In this document: in pieces, positions 14,663-21,288 of the stretch
Layout: every line of letters begins with the position of its first letter
Position numbering within the stretch: position 1 is the stretch's first letter
Program-made: the position numbers and the translations under genes
NCBI GenBank assembly: GCA_001769005.1
Contig: MENE01000100.1
Location: forward strand, 1-21,288
Direction: 5' to 3'
Source: Bacteroidetes bacterium GWA2_31_9b
GTDB taxonomy: Bacteria > Bacteroidota > Bacteroidia > Bacteroidales > UBA12077
Length of the DNA stretch: 21,288 nt
Notes under the pieces: generated by a model
Told to the model about the DNA's origin: nothing
Seen by the model: the letters and a program-made list of their open reading frames with translations, nothing else
Databases searched by the model: none

Positions 14663-16993
14663 TTGTGGAAAACATTAATTATTTTTATTTTTCCTTATAA
14701 AAAATATGAAAAAGCTATGAATGAACGTAATTCACAAGGAATTGTATTTAAATACACTTTAAGTGGCTTTATTATTGGTTTTGTAACTGTTTTGTTTGTA
14801 ATTATTGTCGATTTCTTAATAAAAAAAATAAGCTTTTCTGAACTAATCGAAATACATAAATCAAATCCTGTTTATATTATTCTCGATTTATCACCATTTG
14901 TATTGGCCTTTTATGCTTATTTAATAAGTAATAAATATGCCAATACATCGTCAGTTTTGCATGGGTCATTAAAAAATGAATTTGATAAAACTCAAAAGAT
15001 TTTCAGGTTTGTTGAAAAAATCCGATTAGGCAATATTAATGCTGAATATAAAGTTCAGGATTCTGAAGATGTGCTTGGTCAATCAATTCTTGATTTACGT
15101 GATAATCTTAAGAAAACTAAAATCGAAGAAGATAATCGAAGAAATGAAGATCAACAAAGAAATTGGATAGCTGAAGGATTAGCTATGTTTGGAGATGTTT
15201 TAAGAAAAGATACTGATAATATTGAGGAACTATCTTATAATTTGATTAGCAAATTAGTAAAATATATTAAAGTTAATCAAGGTGCATTCTTTATTATAAA
15301 TGATGATTCAGAAGCAGACAAACATTTGGAAATGACTGCTTGTTATGCTTATGAACGTAGAAAATACCCCGATAAAAGAATTGAATGGGGCGAAGGTACA
15401 ATTGGTGCTTGTATTTTGGAACAAGAAACAATTTATATGAAAGATGTTCCCAAATCATATGTTAGTATAACATCAGGCCTTGGACAGGCAACACCAAGAT
15501 GTTTGCTTGTTGTTCCATTAAAAATAAATAATGAAATATATGGTGTTCTTGAAATTGGTTCGTTTCAAGATATTGAAAAATATATTATTGATTTTGTTGA
15601 AAAAGTTGCTGAAAATGTAGCATCTACAATTTCGAATGTAAAAATAAATACACGAACAGCAAAACTTTTAAAAGAATCTCAATTACAAGCAGAAACTCTT
15701 GCTGCACAAGAAGAGCAGATGAGGCAAAATATGGAAGAACTTCAAGCTACTCAGGAAGAAGCTGCACGCCAGAGTGAAAAATTCATAACTTTTACTAATG
15801 CGGTAAATCATACGCTTATTCGTGCCGAATATGATGCTAACGGTTCTTTATTATATGCAAATACAAGATTCCTTAAAAAGCTAGGTTACGAAAAAAACTC
15901 AGAAGTTGAAGGTCAGCATATTTCAATGTTTATAAACGAGAAAGATAGAGAATGGTTTGATGAATTATGGGAAGGTCTTGCAAAAGGAGGAAAACATTTT
16001 GAAGGTGATATGAAACATGTTACAAAACAAGGTCGTGACTTATGGACAATGTCAACCTATACATGTATGAGAAATGAAGATGGAGAAGTTGAGAAAATAC
16101 TTTTTCTTGCAATCGATACAACCGATCAGAAAAAACAAAGCCTCGACTATCAAGGTCAAATTCTGGCTCTTAATAAATCAAGTATTAAAGTGGAATTTTT
16201 ACCTACCGGCGATCTTCTTGAATGTAATCAGAAGTTTATTGATTTAATGGAATATTCTCTTTACGAACTTAAAGAAAAAACAATTTTTGATTTTGTTGAT
16301 AAATCTGAACTAAACAAACTACGCGAAAACTGGGATAAAATTATACAGGGTGAAGCATGGGAAGGTACTCTTCGACAAAGAACAAAAGATGATAAAGATA
16401 TTTGGGTAAGAGTATCGTTATCTGCTGTTAGAGACATGTACGACGATATTTCAAAAATAGTTTATATTGGAAACAATGAAACTAAAGAGAAATTGATGGA
16501 AATTGAAACAAAACAACAAACCGAATTACTTAAAAAGCAGGAAGAAGAATTACGAATGTCACGTTTAGATTTAAGAGCTCAACTTAAACAGGCAAAAGAC
16601 GAAGTTCGTCAACAATTTAAAGAAATTGAGAAAGAGAAAATTAGAAATGAAAGAACTCTCGAAGGAGCACTTGATGCAATTATGACTATTGATGATAAAG
16701 GAATTGTAAAATTTTTTAATAAAGCTGCAGAAGAGCTTTGGGAAGTTAAAAAGGATTCAATTATTGGACGAAATGTATCTAAACTATTCCCTAATTACGA
16801 TTTTAATGATGAGTTTATTAATTCATTTATCGATTCAACCGAAGAAAAAGTTATTGGACAACGACGTGAAGTAATATTAAAAGATTCAAAAGGAAACGAA
16901 AAGTCAGTGCTTTTCCTTTTAACACAGGCAAAAGTTGAAGAAGAAATAACATATACTGCATTTATTCAGAATATTTCAGTAGATTTATTTTAA
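14663..16993 (+). CDS. Membrane GAF-PAS-PAS-PAS sensor protein without output domain
   Basis: A protein of up to 776 residues. Two membrane segments (about 33-55 and 69-88) are followed by a HAMP-like linker (95-150), a GAF domain (about 185-325, with EWGEGTIGACILEQETIYMK and RCLLVVPLKINNEIYGVLEI), a coiled coil (335-370, QNMEELQATQEEAARQ), PAS 1 (372-490), PAS 2 (500-620), a second coiled coil (622-665) and PAS 3 (668-774). It stops after PAS 3: there is no kinase, GGDEF/EAL, methyl-accepting or receiver domain. The start is uncertain. TTG at 14663 is the only start codon after the in-frame stop at 14657; the first in-frame ATG is at 14717 (MNERNSQG). I kept the longer form because FPYKKYEKA looks like coding sequence. 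Its place after cheB suggests a cytosolic redox, gas or metabolite input to the chemosensory array through protein contact, but that is inference. Confidence 0.82.
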   Translation: MWKTLIIFIFPYKKYEKAMNERNSQGIVFKYTLSGFIIGFVTVLFVIIVDFLIKKISFSELIEIHKSNPVYIILDLSPFVLAFYAYLISNKYANTSSVLHGSLKNEFDKTQKIFRFVEKIRLGNINAEYKVQDSEDVLGQSILDLRDNLKKTKIEEDNRRNEDQQRNWIAEGLAMFGDVLRKDTDNIEELSYNLISKLVKYIKVNQGAFFIINDDSEADKHLEMTACYAYERRKYPDKRIEWGEGTIGACILEQETIYMKDVPKSYVSITSGLGQATPRCLLVVPLKINNEIYGVLEIGSFQDIEKYIIDFVEKVAENVASTISNVKINTRTAKLLKESQLQAETLAAQEEQMRQNMEELQATQEEAARQSEKFITFTNAVNHTLIRAEYDANGSLLYANTRFLKKLGYEKNSEVEGQHISMFINEKDREWFDELWEGLAKGGKHFEGDMKHVTKQGRDLWTMSTYTCMRNEDGEVEKILFLAIDTTDQKKQSLDYQGQILALNKSSIKVEFLPTGDLLECNQKFIDLMEYSLYELKEKTIFDFVDKSELNKLRENWDKIIQGEAWEGTLRQRTKDDKDIWVRVSLSAVRDMYDDISKIVYIGNNETKEKLMEIETKQQTELLKKQEEELRMSRLDLRAQLKQAKDEVRQQFKEIEKEKIRNERTLEGALDAIMTIDDKGIVKFFNKAAEELWEVKKDSIIGRNVSKLFPNYDFNDEFINSFIDSTEEKVIGQRREVILKDSKGNEKSVLFLLTQAKVEEEITYTAFIQNISVDLF

Positions 16994-17000
16994 TAAACTG

Positions 17001-17042
17001 AGATTTTTGAAATCTATGTTTTATCAACCTTTTCCTTTTTTT
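17001..17042 (+). terminator. Weak terminator candidate after the PAS protein
   Basis: AGATTT (17001-17006) pairs with AAATCT (17010-17015) around a TTG loop. Further on come a pyrimidine-rich stretch and seven T's (17036-17042). The stem is short and AT-rich and the T run is distant, so this is only a candidate for separating the PAS protein from the next gene. Confidence 0.22.
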
Positions 17043-17068
17043 AGTTCCATATAAATAATTTAAATCTA

Positions 17069-19429
17069 TTGAAAAATAAATTTAAAAATTTAAAAATCAG
17101 TTTGTTATACAATATAGTTAAGACTGTTTTTTTAACTACTTTTCTATTATTGACTATAGGAGTAACAAAATCACAAAATAAAACAGATAGTTTATTGTTG
17201 TTAATAGAATCTGCAAATGACATTAGAAAAGCTGACCTTTTAAATGAACTTTCAATTTCATCCCGAAACATTTCTTTAAACAAGTCATTCGAATATGCAA
17301 ACAAAGCAATTACTTTATCCAGGGAATTAAAATATATTTCAGGTGAAGCCGAAGGTATAAAAAACAGAGGAGTTGTATATTTCACTCAAAATAAAAATTC
17401 TGAAGCATTAATTGAATTTGAGATATCTTTAGAACTATTCAAACGTGAAAAGAACAGTGTTAAAGAATCTGCTCTTATAAATAATATTGCAAATATTTAT
17501 GTAACTCAGGGTGAATACGAAAAAGCATTAACAAATTACCTCAAAGCTGTAAAAATTAATATTGATGCAAATAAGCAGGAAAGTGTTGCTAATATTTATA
17601 ATAATATTGGTATGGTATATAATAAATGGGGTAAAAACGAGCAAGCATTTGAATATTATAATAAATCGCTGGAAATAAATAAAAAACTAAAAAATAAATT
17701 AGGAATTGCAGCATCATTAAATAACATTGCATTGATTCTAAAAAACTGGGGTCAATACGATAAATCTCTCGAATATTTTCAGAAAGCATTAAAAACAAAC
17801 GAAGAAATTAATGATAAAATAGGAATTGCACGATGTTTAAGTAATATGGCAAGTGTTTATATTGATCTTGGGCAAGAAGAAAAAGCTTTGGAACTGAATT
17901 TGCAATCACTGGAAATTAAAATGGAACTTGAAGACAATCAAGGTGTTTTGTTTTCATATTCAAATATTGGCGATATTTATTTCAAATCAGGCGAATTTGA
18001 TAAAGCCCTTGAGTTTTATGCAAAATCATTAAATACTGCAACTGAATCAAACAGAAAAGAGTATATCATTATTTCAAATACAGATATTGGCGATACTTAT
18101 TTAAAACTTAAAAATTATTTAAAAGCATTAGATAATTATGGTAACGCACTTGATATTGCTGAACAAATTAAAAGCAAACAAAACATTTGTCTACTACGAT
18201 CCAAAATAGCATTCTGTCAATTTTCAATAAATCAAATAAATAGTGCAGAACAGAATTACTTGTACAGCCTAAGTTTAGCTAAAGAATTAAATTTTGTAAA
18301 TTTAATTGAACAAAATTATAAGGAACTATCTGAATTATATGCTCAAACCAAAAATTACGAAAAAGCATATCAATTTCAGTCTGAATATTTGAAAATCCAT
18401 TCTTCAATTTTTAATGAAACTACTCAATCAAAAATTTCTGAATTGCAGACAAAATACGAAACTGAGAAAAAAGAGAAAGAAATTATAGAGTTAAAATCAA
18501 ATCAAGTAAAGACTAAACAACAAAATCAATATTATTATACAGGATCATTATTAATTATATTTATAATTGTAATAGTGTTTTTACAAAACAGAAATGTAAT
18601 AAAAAAGAAATCGTTGAGTTTGCTCGAGCAAAAAAATATTTTACTCGAAAAAGCGAATCAGGATTTAATTATATCCAAAGAAAAAGCTGAAGAATCTGAT
18701 CGATTAAAAACAGCATTTTTAACAAATATATCACACGAAATTAGAACTCCAATGAATGCCATTGTTGGGTTTTCTGAATACATAACTGATAATGAAATTG
18801 ATGATGCAGAAAAAATAGAGCTTTTTAATTTAATTCGAATTAATAGCAATACCTTATTAAACTTAATTGATGATATTCTTGATGTTTCACTTATTGAAAC
18901 GGGACAACTTAGAATTAAAAATGAAAAATTTTCATTAGCAAAATTAATGGAAGAAACTTTTTTACTTGTTAAGGAAAATAAAAAGTTAAAACAATCGCAT
19001 ATCGATTTTACTTATTATATTGATAATAACTTAAAAAACTGTTATGTAATTTCAGATCCATTCCGATTGAAACAAATTCTGGTTAATTTGCTCGATAATT
19101 CGGTAAAATTCACTGAATTTGGTCAAATCTCTTTTGGGAGTAAAATTGTTGAAGTTAATAATGTAAAATATATTCAGTTTAATGTTGATGATACAGGTAT
19201 AGGTATTGAAAAAAAATATCATGAGAAAGTTTTTGAACGATTCTTTAAAACACCTACGAATAATTCTGTTTTATACAGGGGTTCAGGAATTGGATTACCA
19301 ATTGCTAAAAGTTTGGTAACACAAATGAAAGGACACGTGAGACTTGAGTCTGAACCAAATATTGGTACTTCCATATTTTTTACAATTCCTTTTGTTGAAT
19401 TTATAAACAAAACAACAAATATAAATTAA
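17069..19429 (+). CDS. TPR-domain sensor histidine kinase with intact His
   Basis: A 786-residue membrane kinase. Residues 1-36 form a signal peptide or N-terminal anchor (hydrophobic 17-31, then VTKSQ). About residues 45-425 hold a run of tetratricopeptide repeats (for example INNIANIYVTQGEYEKALTN and YNNIGMVYNKWGKNEQAFEY), placing them in the periplasm. A coiled coil leads to a membrane segment at about 490-511, then a second coiled coil and the kinase: HisKA with LTNISHEIRTPMNAI (His556) and HATPase with N box NLLDNSVKF (Asn677), DDTGIGI and RGSGIGLPIA. There is no receiver, so a partner regulator must be elsewhere. The start is TTG at 17069: no in-frame ATG occurs before the TPR region, and only this start gives the signal peptide. 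Such TPR kinases are frequent in Bacteroidota. The link to chemotaxis is by position only. Confidence 0.9.
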   Translation: MKNKFKNLKISLLYNIVKTVFLTTFLLLTIGVTKSQNKTDSLLLLIESANDIRKADLLNELSISSRNISLNKSFEYANKAITLSRELKYISGEAEGIKNRGVVYFTQNKNSEALIEFEISLELFKREKNSVKESALINNIANIYVTQGEYEKALTNYLKAVKINIDANKQESVANIYNNIGMVYNKWGKNEQAFEYYNKSLEINKKLKNKLGIAASLNNIALILKNWGQYDKSLEYFQKALKTNEEINDKIGIARCLSNMASVYIDLGQEEKALELNLQSLEIKMELEDNQGVLFSYSNIGDIYFKSGEFDKALEFYAKSLNTATESNRKEYIIISNTDIGDTYLKLKNYLKALDNYGNALDIAEQIKSKQNICLLRSKIAFCQFSINQINSAEQNYLYSLSLAKELNFVNLIEQNYKELSELYAQTKNYEKAYQFQSEYLKIHSSIFNETTQSKISELQTKYETEKKEKEIIELKSNQVKTKQQNQYYYTGSLLIIFIIVIVFLQNRNVIKKKSLSLLEQKNILLEKANQDLIISKEKAEESDRLKTAFLTNISHEIRTPMNAIVGFSEYITDNEIDDAEKIELFNLIRINSNTLLNLIDDILDVSLIETGQLRIKNEKFSLAKLMEETFLLVKENKKLKQSHIDFTYYIDNNLKNCYVISDPFRLKQILVNLLDNSVKFTEFGQISFGSKIVEVNNVKYIQFNVDDTGIGIEKKYHEKVFERFFKTPTNNSVLYRGSGIGLPIAKSLVTQMKGHVRLESEPNIGTSIFFTIPFVEFINKTTNIN

Positions 19430-19451
19430 CAAAATATTTAGAATTTTGTTA
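19427..19451 (+). other. AT-rich hairpin overlapping the TPR-kinase stop codon
   Basis: TAACAAAAT (19427-19435) pairs with ATTTTGTTA (19443-19451), 9 perfect pairs around a 7-base loop. It begins at the stop codon of the TPR kinase and its right arm contains the -33 element of the next promoter. It has no T tail, so it is a poor terminator. In an AT-rich genome a chance palindrome is possible. Confidence 0.3.
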
Positions 19452-19479
19452 GGATATATATTCTAACCATTTACTTTTG
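19445..19479 (+). promoter_or_regulatory. Bacteroidota-type promoter for the nucleotidase gene
   Basis: TTTG at 19445-19448 (-33) and TACTTTTG at 19472-19479 (-7, consensus TAnnTTTG) are 23 bases apart, which is within the range described for Bacteroidota promoters. Transcription would begin near 19486 and leave about 22 bases before the ATG at 19508. It is the only place in the window where both elements are present in an intergenic gap, and it supports both the lineage call and the choice of start for the next gene. Confidence 0.6.
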
Positions 19480-19507
19480 CACATTGGGCTTTATATTTAG
19501 ATTTTTT

Positions 19508-21277
19508 ATGAAAAAATTACTTTTTCTAGTATTTGTTTTTTTTGTTTTTATTGAAATTTTTGGTCAAGATAAACCAAAAAATTTTACAATAAAGTTAATA
19601 GAAACTAGCGATGTGCATGGAGCGTTATTCGATTACGATTTTATTAACGATAAAAAAGCAAAATCTTCATTAGCTCAGGTTCAATCTTATATTAATTCAG
19701 AAAAAACAAAGCAAGATATTATTTTGATGGATAATGGCGATATTATACAAGGCCAACCAATTGTTTATTATTACAACTATCAAAATACAGCCGATACACA
19801 TATTGTTGCAAAAATGCTTAATTACATGAATTATGATATTGCAACAATCGGAAACCATGATATTGAAGCTGGACATGCTGTATACGATAAACTGGTTAAA
19901 GAATATAATTTTCCATTGCTTGCCGCAAACGCAATTAGAACCGATAATGGCAAACCTTATTTTAAACCTTATAGTATATTGACCAGAAATGGATATAAGA
20001 TTGCTGTTTTAGGATTAATAACTCCCGGAATCCCCGATTGGCTTCCCGAAGAGCTTTGGAAAGGTATTGAATTTGAAGATATGATTGATTGTTCAAAAAA
20101 ATGGATTCCCCAAATTATTGAAAAGGAAAAACCTGATTTAATTGTTGGTTTATTTCATTCTGGATTTGATTATACTTATGCTAATTCTACAGAGAATACA
20201 TCTAAAAACGAAAATGCATCTGTTCTCGTTGCAAAACAAGTTCCTGGTTTCGATATCGTTTTTATAGGTCACGACCATTATACATGGAATGAAAAAGTTA
20301 AAGATATAAATGGAAAAGATGTTTTAGTACTAGGTCCGCAAAGTTCAGCACGCCAGGTTTCTACAGCAACTGTTCATTTTTCGATAAACGAAAAAGGAGT
20401 AACAGAGAAAACTATAGAAACTGAAATTGTTGAAATAGTAAAATTTAAAGCAGATTCATTATTTACAACAAAATTTAAAAATGAATTTAACGAGGTAAAA
20501 GAATATGTTTCAAGACCAATAGGAGTTTTTGAAAAATCAGTTTTAACAAATGATGCAATATTTGGTCCATCAGAATTTACTGAACTTATCCAAAAAATTC
20601 AGCTTGAAATTTCAAATGCAGATATTTCTTTTACAGCTCCTTTATCAATAAATGATACAATTAAAAAAGGACAAGTTTTTGTTCGTGATATGTTTAAATT
20701 GTACCGGTTTGAGAATTTCTTGTATACTATTAATTTATCAGGTAATGAAATTAAAAATTATCTTGAGTATTCGTACAATTCATGGTTTAACACAATGAAA
20801 ACCGAGAATGATCATATTCTAATTTTTAATACAGATAGTACAGGAACACACATTTTTAATGAAAAGTATAAGAATTATACTTTTAAAAATAATTTTTACA
20901 ATTTCGATGTAGCCGCTGGAATTAAATATTCTGTTGATATATCAAAACCATTAAACCAAAAAATTACAATTCAATCGATGAGTAATGGTAAACCATTTTA
21001 TAATGATAGTATTTATACTGTTGCAATAAATAGCTACAGAGGGAATGGTGGTGGAGGTTTATTGACATACGGTGCAGGACTTAATAAAGATGAAATTTTA
21101 AAACGGCGAATAAATTCAACAGATAAAGATTTGCGTTTTTATATTATGAAATGGATTGAAAAGAAAAAAATAATTAATCCTGAAATCAGACCTGAATGGA
21201 ATATTATACCTCATGATTGGTGGGAAAAAGCTGTTGAAAGAGATAAAGAAATGTTAACAAAAAAAAATAAAAAATGA
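19508..21277 (+). CDS. Secreted metallophosphatase / 5'-nucleotidase family protein
   Basis: A 589-residue exported enzyme of the UshA/CpdB superfamily, which cleaves phosphate from nucleotides or cyclic nucleotides with a two-metal centre. The N-terminal calcineurin-like domain shows all metal motifs: ETSDVHG, DNGDIIQG, GNHDIEAG, GLFHSG and FIGHDHYTW. The C-terminal nucleotide-binding domain has VRDMFKLYRFENFLYTINLS and YTVAINSYRGNGGGG; the latter is closer to 2',3'-cyclic phosphodiesterase/3'-nucleotidases than to classical UshA, so the exact substrate is open. I start at the ATG at 19508 because it gives a proper signal peptide (MKKLLFLVFVFFVFIEIFGQ) and lies downstream of the promoter. 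The TTG at 19484 would place the start at or before the transcription start. The role is probably nucleotide salvage or phosphate scavenging in the periplasm or outside the cell. Confidence 0.93.
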   Translation: MKKLLFLVFVFFVFIEIFGQDKPKNFTIKLIETSDVHGALFDYDFINDKKAKSSLAQVQSYINSEKTKQDIILMDNGDIIQGQPIVYYYNYQNTADTHIVAKMLNYMNYDIATIGNHDIEAGHAVYDKLVKEYNFPLLAANAIRTDNGKPYFKPYSILTRNGYKIAVLGLITPGIPDWLPEELWKGIEFEDMIDCSKKWIPQIIEKEKPDLIVGLFHSGFDYTYANSTENTSKNENASVLVAKQVPGFDIVFIGHDHYTWNEKVKDINGKDVLVLGPQSSARQVSTATVHFSINEKGVTEKTIETEIVEIVKFKADSLFTTKFKNEFNEVKEYVSRPIGVFEKSVLTNDAIFGPSEFTELIQKIQLEISNADISFTAPLSINDTIKKGQVFVRDMFKLYRFENFLYTINLSGNEIKNYLEYSYNSWFNTMKTENDHILIFNTDSTGTHIFNEKYKNYTFKNNFYNFDVAAGIKYSVDISKPLNQKITIQSMSNGKPFYNDSIYTVAINSYRGNGGGGLLTYGAGLNKDEILKRRINSTDKDLRFYIMKWIEKKKIINPEIRPEWNIIPHDWWEKAVERDKEMLTKKNKK

Positions 21278-21288
21278 TTCGAATATTT

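Noticed and set aside
19484..19507. TTG start giving eight extra residues on the nucleotidase
   Set aside because: It would lie at or before the predicted transcription start. The ATG at 19508 begins a standard signal peptide.
1..21288. tRNA, rRNA, CRISPR array, prophage or attachment site
   Set aside because: No cloverleaf, short-spaced repeat array, integrase or phage gene was seen on either strand.

Overview
This window is a chromosomal chemosensory cluster from an AT-rich bacterium, most likely a member of the Bacteroidota. The lineage call rests on three things: most start codons are preceded by A-rich sequence rather than a Shine-Dalgarno motif; a good TTTG / TAnnTTTG promoter of the Bacteroidota type lies before the last gene; and one gene is a periplasmic-TPR histidine kinase of a kind common in that phylum. 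All genes are on the + strand. The genus cannot be read from the sequence.

Layout. (1) Positions 1-1834 hold the 3' part of cheA (kinase core and CheW-like domain; the N-terminus lies outside the window) and cheW. (2) Positions 1867-11002 hold four chemoreceptors. Two look like Cache_3-Cache_2 receptors and two look like dCache_1 receptors. A small outer-membrane beta-barrel protein sits between the second and third. (3) Positions 11003-11150 form a gap with a 13-bp long-range stem and a GC-rich hairpin that ends 15 bases before cheR. (4) Positions 11151-14569 hold the adaptation module cheR - degenerate histidine kinase - cheD - cheB. (5) Positions 14663-16993 encode a membrane GAF/PAS sensor with no output domain. 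(6) Positions 17069-19429 encode a TPR histidine kinase with an intact phospho-acceptor His. (7) Positions 19508-21277 encode a secreted metallophosphatase/5'-nucleotidase behind its own promoter.

How it should work together: the receptors sense periplasmic ligands and control CheA through CheW. CheR methylates, CheB demethylates and CheD deamidates the receptors. Three of the four receptors end in an aromatic pentapeptide (NYESF, EYERY, EYERY) that fits the E. coli tether for CheR/CheB; the first receptor lacks it. CheY and CheC are not in the window. The most unusual gene is the histidine-kinase-like protein between cheR and cheD. Its phospho-acceptor His is replaced by Asn57, but the following E-x-x-N phosphatase motif and the whole ATP-binding domain are kept. 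I infer a kinase-dead regulator or phosphatase that could fill the role CheC plays beside CheD elsewhere.
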